Counted from the first letter of the stretch, positions 53,452-62,633 are shown. The stretch is DNA of 64,000 bases from Streptomyces collinus Tu 365 (GCF_000444875.1 NC_021985.1:6902170-6966169), one strand, 5' to 3'. The notes: a model not told the origin generated them from the sequence alone. Numbers and translations: made by a program.

Positions 53452-56367
53452 CTATTCGAGGAGCTCCGCGTACGAGCCCATGGCCAGGGCGATGTCCGCC
53501 TCGGCCCAGAACCGGTGGTACGTGAACACGGGCGCGGCGCCCCCCTCGAGATACGCCTCGATCTTCGACCAGGCCGGGTCGTTCCTGTAGAAGGACCGGA
53601 TCGAGGAGAACGTCGAGGACGCGCCGGCCGTGTCCCCGTTCGGCATCTTCCCGCTCCAGCCGCTCGGCACGTACACGCTGTCGCCGAACCTGCCGTAGTC
53701 GCTGCGGGTCTCGGGCACGGCGATGCCGAGGCTGTCCGTGTAGTTGCCCCACATGCCGTCCAGCAGCGCCTTCGCCGTGGACTTCGCCGCCGCGTCACCG
53801 GACCGGGCGGCGTAGTACGTCAGCGTCTTGGCGTACGCGGCCGCCACCCCGACGTCGTCGGTGTAGTCGGCGACGGTCACGTGCAGTCCGCTGTTGCCGC
53901 CGGGACTCGCGGCGTTCCAGGTGTCCGGCCGGCCCGACCACTGCAGGGTGGAGGGGATCCGGTAGGTGCCGTCCGGGTTGACCGTGGTCTTGGACAGCGC
54001 CCACTTCACCCACTTGTCCAGGACCGTCCTGGCGGCGGCGCTCCCGGTCTGCTGGTAGTACTCGGCGACCCGCTCCATCGACCAGGCCTGGAAGCCGAAC
54101 CACTGGTTGGACGGCGGGTCGTGGTAGACCGGCTCCCAGTCGTAGTACATGCCGTAGAAGGTCGGCGTACCGGCCGGCGGGGACGCGTACCTGCCCTGCC
54201 AGCTGTTGGTCGCACCGCCCGCGATCGCGCCCTCGGACGACTGCAGCCACTGGTAGAACTCCAGCTGCCGCTGAAGCGACTTGCCCCAGTCGCTCGCGCC
54301 GGAGGCCGACTTGGGCTTCAGGTCGGCGTTGGAACTGAGGGCGTAGGCGGCCAGGGGGTTCTGGTAGCCGCCGTGGACGTGGCTGGAACCGATCCGCCAG
54401 GCCCAGCCCGCGCTGGTGTCGCTGGCGCCGCCCCAGGCGTAGTACCAGGACAGCAGATAGTGCGAGGCGTCCTTGCCGGTACCGGCGGCGCAGGACGACG
54501 GTCCGACGCAGTTGCCGATCTTCTTGAAGTACTTGTCGTACATCGCGTACCGCAGGTAGTCGCCCATCTTGGCCGCCTTGGCGACCGTCGCGGACACCTC
54601 GCCGCTCCTGCCCTGCGCCTTCGCCCACACGTCCGCCCAGTAGGCGGCCTGCACCGCGCGCGCGTCCGCGTCCGGGGCGTCCGTGTACTTCCACTGCCTG
54701 GCGTAGGAGGAGTCGCCGGTGAACAGGTCCAGATAGCCGTTGGCGCCGCCGTACTTGAAGGCGTCGCAGGTCGGCTGCGGGACGGTCTCCCAGACCGACT
54801 CCTGCGGGCCGCGCTGGAAGGTGTTGATGTACGAGGGTCCGGTCGCCGTGGGGCCCGCCTCGCACGTGCCCGGCTCGTCGCCGTAGCCGTAGACGTTGTC
54901 GACGTCCTGGATCCAGTGCATCCCGTAGACGTCGTCCGTGCCGTACGCGGTCTTCAGCTCACCGGCGATCGGATCCGGACCCACCGACACCGACGTGTCC
55001 AGCTTCGCCGGGTACTCGTTCGGCGTGTCCAGCTCCGGCGCGTACGTCGCCGGCTTCGAGGCGTTGTAGAAGGAACTGGTCGGCTGGTCGGCGTGGGCGG
55101 GGATCATGTACTTCTCCATGAGGTCCCACGCGCCGTTGAACTTCGACCAGTCCCCGGTGACCTTGCCGTACATCGCCTGCAGCCACAGCAGATAGCTGTA
55201 CGCCTCCGAGGTGGTCTCGTGACCGTGGTCGGGGGCCTCGACGATCAGCGTCTCCACCGAGTGGTACGGGATGCCCTCGGGGGAGAAGTAGCCGTTGGCC
55301 GGGTTGGTGATCTTCCCGTACAGGTCGAGGAACCGGGCGTCGTACGCCTTCGACGCGGCCAGCTCCGTGACCGTGACCGTCGCCTTGGTGTACCTGGTCG
55401 CCGAGGCCGTGAAGGTGGCGCTCCCGGTGCCCGTGGAGTCCGCCGTCACGCTCACCGACTGCGCCGTGTCCCACGTGGACGGCGTGAACGTCAGCGACGA
55501 GCCGGCGGTGACCGACAGACCCGTGTTGCCGTCCGTCCTGGCCACGCCCACCGTCACGTTCGCGCTCGGCTTCGTCGACAGCTTCACCGAGAACGTGCCC
55601 GACCTGCCCTGCTGCACGCCCAGTTGGGACGGGGACGCGACGACCGCGGGGCCCGGGGCGACCGTGATGCCGACCGGCGCCGACTCCGCCGAGGCGCCGA
55701 GACTGTCGTACGCCTTCGCCACCAGAGAATGACTGCCCACGGTCAAACTTGGGACGGAGAGCGCGTACGGGGCGCTCGTGTCGGTGCCCAGCAGTGTGGT
55801 GTCGTCGTAGAACTCCACCTTGCTCACCGTCGCGTCGTCGGCCGCCGCCGCGGTCGCGGTCAGCGCCACCGCGTCCCCCCGCGTGTACACCGCGCCCGCC
55901 GCGGGGCTGGTCAGCACGGCCACCGGCGGCCGGTGCGCGCCGGCACAGGTGGTGCCGTTGACCGCGAAGGACGCGGGAGCGGTGTTGGTGCCGCTGTAGC
56001 CGAACTGCGCACCGGCGGAGACCGCGGCACCGGCGGCGATCGTGCCGTTGTACGAGGCGTTCTTGACGGTGACCGTCTGCCCGGTCTGGGACCAGGTGCC
56101 GTTCCAGCCGTTGGACAGCTTCTGGTTGCCCGTGTAGCCGTACGTCAGCGTCCAGCCGTCGATCGCGGCCGTACCACGGTTGGTGATCGTGAGGTCGGCC
56201 GTGAAACCGGAACCCCAGTCGTTCGTCCTGTAGTCCACGCTGCACCGCACACCCGCCGCGTGCGCCGCGGTCGTACCGGTGGCGAGCATCGTCAGGGGCA
56301 GGGCCAGCGCCGCCAGCGCGGCGGTCCACCAGCGTCGTGCGGCTCTGCGTCTGCGTCCGGGATCCAT
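53452..56367 (-). CDS. Secreted GH48 cellulase (cellobiohydrolase) with CBM2 and two beta-sandwich linker domains
   Basis: A 971-residue processive reducing-end cellobiohydrolase. Residues 1-38 are a signal peptide with a long Arg-rich head. CBM2 spans 39-141 (Cys42-Cys141 disulfide, surface Trp51, Trp72 and Trp88 region). An Ig-like Big domain follows at about 147-240 and a further beta domain at about 241-340. GH48 runs from about 343 to the end. The catalytic acid region is HGHETTSEAYSYLLWLQAMYG. AAGGAGGA lies eight bases before ATG 56367. It is divergent from GH5-GH6, with a perfect CebR box 55 bases upstream. Confidence 0.95.
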   Translation of the reverse strand: MDPGRRRRAARRWWTAALAALALPLTMLATGTTAAHAAGVRCSVDYRTNDWGSGFTADLTITNRGTAAIDGWTLTYGYTGNQKLSNGWNGTWSQTGQTVTVKNASYNGTIAAGAAVSAGAQFGYSGTNTAPASFAVNGTTCAGAHRPPVAVLTSPAAGAVYTRGDAVALTATAAAADDATVSKVEFYDDTTLLGTDTSAPYALSVPSLTVGSHSLVAKAYDSLGASAESAPVGITVAPGPAVVASPSQLGVQQGRSGTFSVKLSTKPSANVTVGVARTDGNTGLSVTAGSSLTFTPSTWDTAQSVSVTADSTGTGSATFTASATRYTKATVTVTELAASKAYDARFLDLYGKITNPANGYFSPEGIPYHSVETLIVEAPDHGHETTSEAYSYLLWLQAMYGKVTGDWSKFNGAWDLMEKYMIPAHADQPTSSFYNASKPATYAPELDTPNEYPAKLDTSVSVGPDPIAGELKTAYGTDDVYGMHWIQDVDNVYGYGDEPGTCEAGPTATGPSYINTFQRGPQESVWETVPQPTCDAFKYGGANGYLDLFTGDSSYARQWKYTDAPDADARAVQAAYWADVWAKAQGRSGEVSATVAKAAKMGDYLRYAMYDKYFKKIGNCVGPSSCAAGTGKDASHYLLSWYYAWGGASDTSAGWAWRIGSSHVHGGYQNPLAAYALSSNADLKPKSASGASDWGKSLQRQLEFYQWLQSSEGAIAGGATNSWQGRYASPPAGTPTFYGMYYDWEPVYHDPPSNQWFGFQAWSMERVAEYYQQTGSAAARTVLDKWVKWALSKTTVNPDGTYRIPSTLQWSGRPDTWNAASPGGNSGLHVTVADYTDDVGVAAAYAKTLTYYAARSGDAAAKSTAKALLDGMWGNYTDSLGIAVPETRSDYGRFGDSVYVPSGWSGKMPNGDTAGASSTFSSIRSFYRNDPAWSKIEAYLEGGAAPVFTYHRFWAEADIALAMGSYAELLE

Positions 56368-56422
56368 GTGCTGGTTCCTCCTTGCGGCTTGCGGCACGGG
56401 GAGAGATCAAGGCTTGAACCAG

Positions 56423-56436
56423 TGGGAGCGCTCCCA
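56423..56436. promoter_or_regulatory. CebR operator, perfect
   Basis: TGGGAGCGCTCCCA is the exact palindrome known for the LacI-family cellobiose/cellotriose-responsive repressor CebR of Streptomyces. It lies 55 bases upstream of the GH48 start. Confidence 0.92.
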
Positions 56437-56566
56437 TAGTGGGGACGACGCCATGAACGGTCAAGGTGCTTGAAGAGTCGAAAAGATTTGACAGGCCGTC
56501 CCGCGGAAAAGTCGGACGGCGCCTCTGGGCAACCGGGCCGCCAGCCGCTACCTTCCAACGCACCAG

Positions 56567-56580
56567 TGGGAGCGGTTCCA
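56567..56580. promoter_or_regulatory. CebR operator, degenerate
   Basis: TGGGAGCGGTTCCA matches the CebR palindrome at 12 of 14 positions, with both changes in the right half. It lies 48 bases upstream of the GH5 start. Confidence 0.75.
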
Positions 56581-56628
56581 TTCAGTCGACGCGTCCGTCA
56601 CGGCGCGCCAAGCTGCAAGGAGTCGCTC

Positions 56629-58104
56629 ATGCGACACCCCCCGCGTTCAGTACTTTTAGCCATCGCCGGCGCCCTCGCCCTCGTCTCGGGTGCGGTCGTC
56701 CCGGCGGTCACGGCCCAGGGAGCCACCCCCGCCTGCACGGTGGAGTACGCCGTCACCGCTCAGTGGGACAACGGCTTCCAGGGCACCGTCAAGATCACCA
56801 ACAACGAGGCCGCCGTCAACGGCTGGAAACTCACCTTCGACTTCGCCGCAGGCCAGAAGGTCACCCAGGGCTGGAACGCCAAGTGGTCCCAGTCCGCCAC
56901 CACCGTGACCGCCGCCAACGAGAGCTGGAACGGCACCCTCGGCACCGGCGCCGGCACCACCGCCGGCTTCCTCGCCTCCTGGTCCGGCACCAACGCCGTA
57001 CCCACCGCTTTCCGGCTCAACGGCACCCCCTGCAACACCGACCCCGACCCCACCACACCCCCACCCACCGACCCCCCACCCGCCGACGGGACCGCCCCCG
57101 CCCTGCACGTCTCCGGCACCAGGCTGGTCGACGCGGCCGGCAGGACCCGACGGCTGCTCGGCGTCAACCGCTCCGGCGGCGAGTTCATGTGCGTCCAGGG
57201 CCGCGGCATCTGGGACGGCCCCGTCGACGACGCGGCGATCAAGGCGATCGCCGACTGGAAGGCCGACGCCGTCCGCATCCCCCTCAACGAGGAATGCTGG
57301 CTCGGCCTGTCCGACATCAAGCCCGAGTACGGCGGCGCCCACTACATCAACGCCGTCAAGGACCTGGTGGCCCGCGTCGAGGCCCACGGCCTGACCCCGG
57401 TCCTCGACCTGCACTGGACCTACGGCCAGTACACCGGCAACTCGGCCGGCTGCTCCGACGTCCACGCCGGCTGCCAGAAGCCCATGCCCGACCTCCGGTA
57501 CGCCCCGTCCTTCTGGTCCTCGGTCGCCGGCACCTTCAAGGATGACAAGGCCGCCGTCTTCGACCTGTTCAACGAGCCGTACCCGGACCGCGCGACACCC
57601 AGCACGACCGACGCCTGGACGTGCTGGCGGGACGGCGGCACCTGCCCCGGCATCCCGTACGAGGTCGCCGGTATGCAGGATCTCGTCGACAGTATCCGCG
57701 CCGCCGGCGCCCAGAACGTCATCCTGGCCGGCGGCCTCGCGTACTCGAACGACCTGAGCCAGTGGCTCACCTACCGGCCCACCGACCCCGCGGGCAATCT
57801 CGCCGCCGCCTACCACGTCTACAACTTCAACACCTGCGCCGACGAGAGCTGCTGGAACTCCACCCTCGCCCCGGTCGCCGCCCAGGTACCGCTGGTGGCC
57901 GGCGAGGTCGGCGAGAACACCTGCGCGCACGGCTTCGTCGACCAGGTCATGAAGTGGTTCGACGACCACGCCCTGTCCTACCTCGGCTGGACCTGGAACA
58001 CCTGGGACTGCTCCTCCGGACCGTCCCTCATCACCAGCTACGACGGCACACCCACCACCTACGGCACCGGCCTGCGCGACCACCTGCGCGCCCTCAACCC
58101 GTAG
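56629..58104 (+). CDS. Secreted GH5 endoglucanase with N-terminal CBM2
   Basis: A 491-residue cellulase. Residues 1-32 are a signal peptide. CBM2 covers 33-135 (Cys36-Cys135). A Thr/Pro linker spans 136-155. The GH5 barrel covers 157-491, with the acid/base Glu316 in FDLFNEPYPD and the nucleophile Glu426 in LVAGEVGE. It cleaves internal beta-1,4 bonds of cellulose. AAGGAG is seven bases before ATG 56629. The longer reading from 56470 would cross the CebR box. GH6 follows after 31 bases. Confidence 0.94.
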   Translation: MRHPPRSVLLAIAGALALVSGAVVPAVTAQGATPACTVEYAVTAQWDNGFQGTVKITNNEAAVNGWKLTFDFAAGQKVTQGWNAKWSQSATTVTAANESWNGTLGTGAGTTAGFLASWSGTNAVPTAFRLNGTPCNTDPDPTTPPPTDPPPADGTAPALHVSGTRLVDAAGRTRRLLGVNRSGGEFMCVQGRGIWDGPVDDAAIKAIADWKADAVRIPLNEECWLGLSDIKPEYGGAHYINAVKDLVARVEAHGLTPVLDLHWTYGQYTGNSAGCSDVHAGCQKPMPDLRYAPSFWSSVAGTFKDDKAAVFDLFNEPYPDRATPSTTDAWTCWRDGGTCPGIPYEVAGMQDLVDSIRAAGAQNVILAGGLAYSNDLSQWLTYRPTDPAGNLAAAYHVYNFNTCADESCWNSTLAPVAAQVPLVAGEVGENTCAHGFVDQVMKWFDDHALSYLGWTWNTWDCSSGPSLITSYDGTPTTYGTGLRDHLRALNP

Positions 58105-58135
58105 ACCCGACGGACGACAGAAGGAACCCGCACTC

Positions 58136-59866
58136 ATGAGTCGTACCAGAACATCACTGCTCGCCGCCCTGACACTGGTCGCCGGGGCCTTGGGGACGGC
58201 GCTCACCGCCGCACCGGCCGGCGCCGCGGCCGCCTCCGTCCCCTGCACCGTCGACTACAAGGTGCGGAACCAGTGGGACACCGGCTTCACCGCCGCCGTG
58301 ACCCTCACCAACAACGCGGCCGCCAGAACGAGTTGGGCGGTGAAGTGGGCGTACGCCGGCAACCAGAAGGTCACCAGCGGCTGGAACGCCAGGATCAGCC
58401 AGAGCGGCGCCGCCGTCACCGCCACCAACGAGAGCTACAACGGCACCCTCGCCACCGGCGGTTCGGTCAGCTTCGGCTTCAACGGCTCCTACAGCGGCAC
58501 CAACACCGCACCCACCACCTTCACCCTCGACGGCATCACCTGCAACGTCGACGACGGCGGCAGCGGCGGCGGGGGAGGAGGCGGCGGCAACGGCGGCGGA
58601 GGCGGCACCGGCACCCGCGTCGACAACCCGTACGCCGGCGCCAAGGTGTACGTGAACCCCGAATGGTCGGCCAAGGCCGCCGCCGAACCGGGCGGCAGCC
58701 GCGTCTCCAACCAGCCCACCGGCGTCTGGCTCGACCGCATCGCCGCGATCAACGGCGTGAACGGCGGCATGGGACTGCGCGCCCACCTCGACGCGGCCCT
58801 CGCCCAGAAAGGCAGCGGCGACGAGGTCGTCCAGCTCGTCGTCTACGACCTGCCGGGCCGCGACTGCGCCGCGCTCGCCTCCAACGGCGAACTCGGCCCG
58901 ACCGACATCGACAAGTACAAGACCCAGTTCATCGACCCGATCGCGGCCATCCTCGCCGACCCCAAGTACGCCTCCCTGAGGATCGTCACCACCATCGAGA
59001 TCGACTCACTGCCCAACCTCCTCACCAACACCGGCAGCCGCGCCACCGCCACCGCCAACTGCGACACCATGCTCGCCAACGGCAACTACGTGAAGGGCGT
59101 CGGCTACGCCCTCGCCAAGCTCGGCGCCATCCCCAACGTCTACAACTACCTCGACGCCGGCCACCACGGCTGGCTCGGCTGGGACGACAACTTCGGACCC
59201 GCCGCGACCCTGTTCAAGCAGGCCGCCACCAGCGAGGGGGCGACCGTCGACGACGTACAGGGCTTCATCACCAACACCGCCAACTACAGCGCCCTGAAGG
59301 AGAACAACTTCACGGTCGACGACACCGTCAACGGCACCACGGTCCGCCAGTCGAAGTGGGTCGACTGGAACCGCTACGTCGACGAGCAGTCCTTCGCCCA
59401 GGCCTTCCGCAACCAGCTCGTCTCGGCCGGCTTCAACTCCACCATAGGCATGCTGATCGACACCTCCCGCAACGGCTGGGGCGGCAGCGCACGCCCGGCC
59501 GGCCCCGGACCCAAAACCAGCGTGGACACCTACGTCGACGGCGGCCGGTACGACCGTCGCATCCACATCGGCAACTGGTGCAACCAGTCCGGCGCCGGCC
59601 TCGGCGAACGCCCCCAGGCCAGCCCGGCCGCCGGCATCGACGCCTACGTCTGGATGAAGCCCCCGGGCGAGTCCGACGGCTCCAGCACCGCCATCGCCAA
59701 CAACGAGGGCAAGGGCTTCGACCGCATGTGCGACCCCACGTACACCGGCAACGCCCGCAACGGCAACAACCTCTCCGGCGCCCTGCCCGACGCCCCGCTG
59801 TCCGGGCACTGGTTCTCCGCCCAGTTCCAGCAGCTGATGCAGAACGCCTACCCGCCCCTCACCTGA
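58136..59866 (+). CDS. Secreted GH6 cellulase (1,4-beta-cellobiohydrolase) with N-terminal CBM2
   Basis: A 576-residue cellulase. Residues 1-32 are a signal peptide. CBM2 spans about 34-136 (Cys37 to Cys136 region). A poly-Gly linker covers about 140-158. The GH6 catalytic domain starts at NPYAGAKVYVNPEWS, with VVYDLPGRDCAALASNGE (catalytic Asp region), NVYNYLDAGHHGWLGW and the C-terminal AYVWMKPPGESDG. Length and the loops fit a non-reducing-end exoglucanase rather than a small endoglucanase. It is the second gene of the GH5-GH6 operon. Confidence 0.94.
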   Translation: MSRTRTSLLAALTLVAGALGTALTAAPAGAAAASVPCTVDYKVRNQWDTGFTAAVTLTNNAAARTSWAVKWAYAGNQKVTSGWNARISQSGAAVTATNESYNGTLATGGSVSFGFNGSYSGTNTAPTTFTLDGITCNVDDGGSGGGGGGGGNGGGGGTGTRVDNPYAGAKVYVNPEWSAKAAAEPGGSRVSNQPTGVWLDRIAAINGVNGGMGLRAHLDAALAQKGSGDEVVQLVVYDLPGRDCAALASNGELGPTDIDKYKTQFIDPIAAILADPKYASLRIVTTIEIDSLPNLLTNTGSRATATANCDTMLANGNYVKGVGYALAKLGAIPNVYNYLDAGHHGWLGWDDNFGPAATLFKQAATSEGATVDDVQGFITNTANYSALKENNFTVDDTVNGTTVRQSKWVDWNRYVDEQSFAQAFRNQLVSAGFNSTIGMLIDTSRNGWGGSARPAGPGPKTSVDTYVDGGRYDRRIHIGNWCNQSGAGLGERPQASPAAGIDAYVWMKPPGESDGSSTAIANNEGKGFDRMCDPTYTGNARNGNNLSGALPDAPLSGHWFSAQFQQLMQNAYPPLT

Positions 59867-59880
59867 CCGGGACCCGATGA

Positions 59881-59924
59881 GGTCCGCCGGGACCGGCCCC
59901 CACCCGGGCCGGCCCCGGCGGACC
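59881..59924 (+). terminator. Terminator of the GH5-GH6 operon
   Basis: A 19-position stem with one A-C mismatch (GGTCCGCCGGG-A-CCGGCCC against its near complement) around a 6-base loop, 14 bases after the GH6 stop. Confidence 0.85.
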
Positions 59925-60039
59925 ACCGCCCGCACCCCTCGCCCCGCCGCATCCCGCCCTTGCGGAAACCGCAACACCACTGGGCCGCCCCCGGTGCGCC
60001 GCCGCACGCTGACCGCACACCGACGAGAGGCTGACCCCC

Positions 60040-60993
60040 ATGGCGCACGACCACGAGCCCCACCGGCACACCCACACCCACACGCACGGCGGCGACACCG
60101 ACGTCGACTGGAGCGAGATGGGCCCCCATCTGGAGGCCCAGGCGGAACTGTTCGCCCCCGTCCACGAGCGGATCACGGCCTGGCTCGCCGAGGAGGTGAC
60201 CGGGCCGGAACTGATCGTCGACGCGGGCAGCGGGCCCGGCGTCGTCTCCTGCCTGTTCGCCGAGAGGTTCCCCGGCGCGCGGATCGTGGCCGTCGACAAC
60301 GCCGGACCGCTGCTGGAACGGGCCCGCGCCCGCGCCGCACGGCAGGGCTTCGCCGACCGCCTCGCCACCCTCACCGGCGAACTGCCCCAGGCGCTGGACG
60401 AACTGGACCACCCCGCCGACCTGCTCTGGGCCAGCCGCAGCCTCCACCACATCGGCGACCAGCGCGCGGCGCTCACCGCGTTCGCCGCGCGCCTCGCCCC
60501 CGGCGGCACCCTGGCCCTGCTCGAAGGCGGCCTGCCCTCCCGGTTCCTGCCCCGCGACATCGGCATCGGACGGCCCGGCCTCCAGGCGCGGCTGGACGCG
60601 CTGCAGGAGGAGTGGTTCGCGCGGATGCGGGCCGGGCTGCCCGGCTCGGTCGCCGAGGCCGAGGACTGGCCGGCCCTGCTGGCTGCCGCCGGGCTCCGGC
60701 ACACCGGCACCCGCAGCTTCCTGCTCGACCTGCCCGCCCCGGCCTCCCCCCAGGCCCGCGCCTACGCCGCCGAGCAGTTCACCCGGCTGCGCGACATCGG
60801 CACGGAGGACCTGGACCCCGAGGACCTCGCCACCCTGGACCGGCTCCTCGACCCGTCCGACCCGGCGAGCGTGCACCGCAGGCCGGACGTCTTCGCCCTG
60901 AGCGCGTACACCGTCCACCGGGCGGTACGCCCCCGCCGGCCCCGGCCCCGCCGGCGTCCCGCCGCCAACCGTCTCTTCACGGAGGGGACTTGA
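60040..60993 (+). CDS. Class I SAM-dependent methyltransferase with His-rich N-terminus
   Basis: A 317-residue methyltransferase. The head holds seven histidines in the first 16 residues (MAHDHEPHRHTHTHTH), which could bind a metal. The fold follows: LIVDAGSGPGVVSCLFAERFPGARIVAVDN, GELPQALDELDHPADLLWASRSLHHIGDQRAAL and LAPGGTLALLEGG. The C-terminus is Arg/Pro-rich and basic. Substrate unknown. The gene ends 59 bases before the SDR. Confidence 0.87.
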   Translation: MAHDHEPHRHTHTHTHGGDTDVDWSEMGPHLEAQAELFAPVHERITAWLAEEVTGPELIVDAGSGPGVVSCLFAERFPGARIVAVDNAGPLLERARARAARQGFADRLATLTGELPQALDELDHPADLLWASRSLHHIGDQRAALTAFAARLAPGGTLALLEGGLPSRFLPRDIGIGRPGLQARLDALQEEWFARMRAGLPGSVAEAEDWPALLAAAGLRHTGTRSFLLDLPAPASPQARAYAAEQFTRLRDIGTEDLDPEDLATLDRLLDPSDPASVHRRPDVFALSAYTVHRAVRPRRPRPRRRPAANRLFTEGT

Positions 60994-61020
60994 CTTCGAG
61001 AACTCTCCAAGTGGTGGACT
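60990..61020 (+). promoter_or_regulatory. Possible MerR-type promoter for the SDR gene
   Basis: TTGACT (60990-60995) and a weak TGGACT (61015-61020) are 19 bases apart, the long spacing typical of MerR-family promoters. ACTTG and CAAGT half-sites and GAGA/TCTC lie between them. The assignment is speculative. Confidence 0.3.
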
Positions 61021-61052
61021 CCCCGGCAGTCACCGACACACAGGGGGAAGAC

Positions 61053-61754
61053 ATGAACGACGCTCCGGTCGCACTCGTCACCGGTGGTGGCAGCGGCATC
61101 GGCGCCGCCGTGGCCCGGCAGCTGCTGACCGCCGGCCACCGGGTCACCGTCACCGGTCGCGGAGAGCGCAGGCTGCGGGAGTTCGCCGACGGTCTCGGAC
61201 ATCCCGAGGGCCTGCTGACCGTCGTCGGCAGCGCGTCGTCGTTCGACGATGTACAGGATGCGGTCGACCGTACACGGAAGACATTCGGCCGGCTGGACAC
61301 CGTCGTCGCCAACGCGGGCTCCGCCACGCACGACTCGGTGGTCGACGGCGATCCGGCGGGCTGGACCGAGATGGTCCTCACCAACGTCCTCGGTCCCGCC
61401 CTGCTCATCCGGGCCGCCGTCGACGCGCTGAAGGAGACCCGCGGCCGGATCGTGCTCATCGGCAGCGTGGCCGGTTTCGTCCCCACGCCCGGCAATCTCT
61501 ACGGCGCCACCAAGTGGGCGGTGACCGGTCTCGCCGAGAACACCCGCCGCCAGGTCACCGAGTTCGGCGTCGGGGTCACGCTGGTCGCCCCCGGCCGGGT
61601 GGAGACCCCCTTCTGGGACAGCTACGGCAGCCTGCCCCCGGGACACCTCCTGACCGCGGACCAGATCGCCGACTCGGTGGTCTGGGCGATCCGGCAGCCG
61701 GCCGGGGTCGACGTCAACACCGTGGTGGTGCGTCCGCTGGGTCAGCCCAACTGA
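61053..61754 (+). CDS. Short-chain dehydrogenase/reductase
   Basis: A 233-residue classical SDR. Features are the cofactor motif TGGGSGIGAAVA, NAG in VVANAGSA, the active-site Ser in IGSVAG and the Tyr-xxx-Lys in YGATKWA. A basic residue after strand 2 (TGRGERR) suggests NADP(H). Substrate unknown. The ATG follows GGGGAAG. Confidence 0.92.
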   Translation: MNDAPVALVTGGGSGIGAAVARQLLTAGHRVTVTGRGERRLREFADGLGHPEGLLTVVGSASSFDDVQDAVDRTRKTFGRLDTVVANAGSATHDSVVDGDPAGWTEMVLTNVLGPALLIRAAVDALKETRGRIVLIGSVAGFVPTPGNLYGATKWAVTGLAENTRRQVTEFGVGVTLVAPGRVETPFWDSYGSLPPGHLLTADQIADSVVWAIRQPAGVDVNTVVVRPLGQPN

Positions 61755-61774
61755 CGCGGCTGCACGATCAGTTG
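61748..61774. terminator. Inverted repeat built from two convergent stop codons
   Basis: CAACTGA (61748-61754, ending in the SDR stop) and TCAGTTG (61768-61774, starting with the chitosanase stop) are perfect 7-bp complements with a 13-base loop. Confidence 0.55.
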
Positions 61775-62469
61775 TTCCGCAGGAACTGCTTGGCCAGCTG
61801 GTCCCCGAGGGAGACGGCCGCGCTGTGGCTCTCGATGGGGGAGACCTTGGAGTTCTTGAACAGGATGTACGTCACGCCGGAGTCGGCCCCGCCGGTGGCC
61901 GGGTCGGGGTCGATGCCGAGGGCCTTGGCGGTGGCGTACGAGGCCTCACCGATGATCTTCGTGGGGCCGGTGTCGCCGACGACGGCGTACTCGACCTTGT
62001 TGTTGTAGATGACGGCGACCACGCCGCCGCCCTTGATGCCCGCGCCGGAGTAGTTCCAGATGCTGCTGGAGCTGGGCACAACGACGTACGGCAGGGACTC
62101 GGCCTTCAGCGGCTTGCCGTCGGACTGGTGGAACGCGGTGTCGTCCTGGTACCAGGGGTCGCGGTCCGCGTTGCAGTTGGTGGTGCGCTGGCCGTCGCAG
62201 TCGATGTCCATGTCGGCCTTCCAGAAGACCGCGCCGTTCTTGCCGCAGACGGGGACCGTGGCCGAGGTCTCGTCGTCGGTCTTGTACTTGCCGCTGGAGA
62301 TCTGCGAACAGGACGTCACCTTGGCGAGCAGGTCGGCCGCGCTGACCGAGCCCTCCTGGGCGGACGTGGGCGCGGACGGGGTCGGGCCGGAGGCGTGAGC
62401 GGGGAGCACTCCGGCGGCGAGAAGGGCGGCTCCGGAAGCCGCGGCGAGGGTCAGTGTTCGAAAGCGCAC
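61768..62469 (-). CDS. Secreted GH75 chitosanase
   Basis: A 233-residue endo-chitosanase of family GH75, which hydrolyses partly deacetylated chitin. A signal peptide covers about residues 1-27 (LTLAAASGAALLAAGVLPAHA). The catalytic domain includes GAVFWKADMDIDCDGQRTTNCNADRDPWYQDDTAFHQSDGKPL (catalytic Asp region) and VVAVIYNNKVEYAVVGDTGPTKIIGEASYATAKALGID. GTG 62469 begins the signal peptide and is preceded by AGAAGGG. A palindromic operator is 17 bases upstream. Confidence 0.92.
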   Translation of the reverse strand: MRFRTLTLAAASGAALLAAGVLPAHASGPTPSAPTSAQEGSVSAADLLAKVTSCSQISSGKYKTDDETSATVPVCGKNGAVFWKADMDIDCDGQRTTNCNADRDPWYQDDTAFHQSDGKPLKAESLPYVVVPSSSSIWNYSGAGIKGGGVVAVIYNNKVEYAVVGDTGPTKIIGEASYATAKALGIDPDPATGGADSGVTYILFKNSKVSPIESHSAAVSLGDQLAKQFLRNN

Positions 62470-62486
62470 TGTGGGGGACCCTTCTG

Positions 62487-62503
62487 TTAGGAAAGTTTCC
62501 TTA
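62487..62503. promoter_or_regulatory. Palindromic operator of the chitosanase gene (CsnR-type candidate)
   Basis: The inverted repeat AGGAAA-G-TTTCCT, extended to 17 bp with one mismatch, lies between the chitosanase start and its upstream region. It resembles operators reported in front of actinomycete chitosanase genes and bound by the ROK-family repressor CsnR (from memory). Confidence 0.65.
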
Positions 62504-62633
62504 CCGGTGCCGTACAAGGTGGCCCATGTGCATGTCCCCGTCAACCCCTCGCGAGCAACGGGCGAGCGCTGCGCCATTTGCGGGGATTTGCCCAGGGGGG
62601 AAACTGGTCATGTCGAACTGGGAGGCGAATGCC

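Noticed and set aside
53515..56439. A 974-codon plus-strand open frame opposite GH48
   Set aside because: Antisense to a secure cellulase. The composition is Arg/Val/Gly-rich with no recognisable domain.
56470..56628. Longer GH5 start at ATG 56470
   Set aside because: It would run through the CebR box and place 53 unrelated residues before the signal peptide. ATG 56629 has an AAGGAG site.
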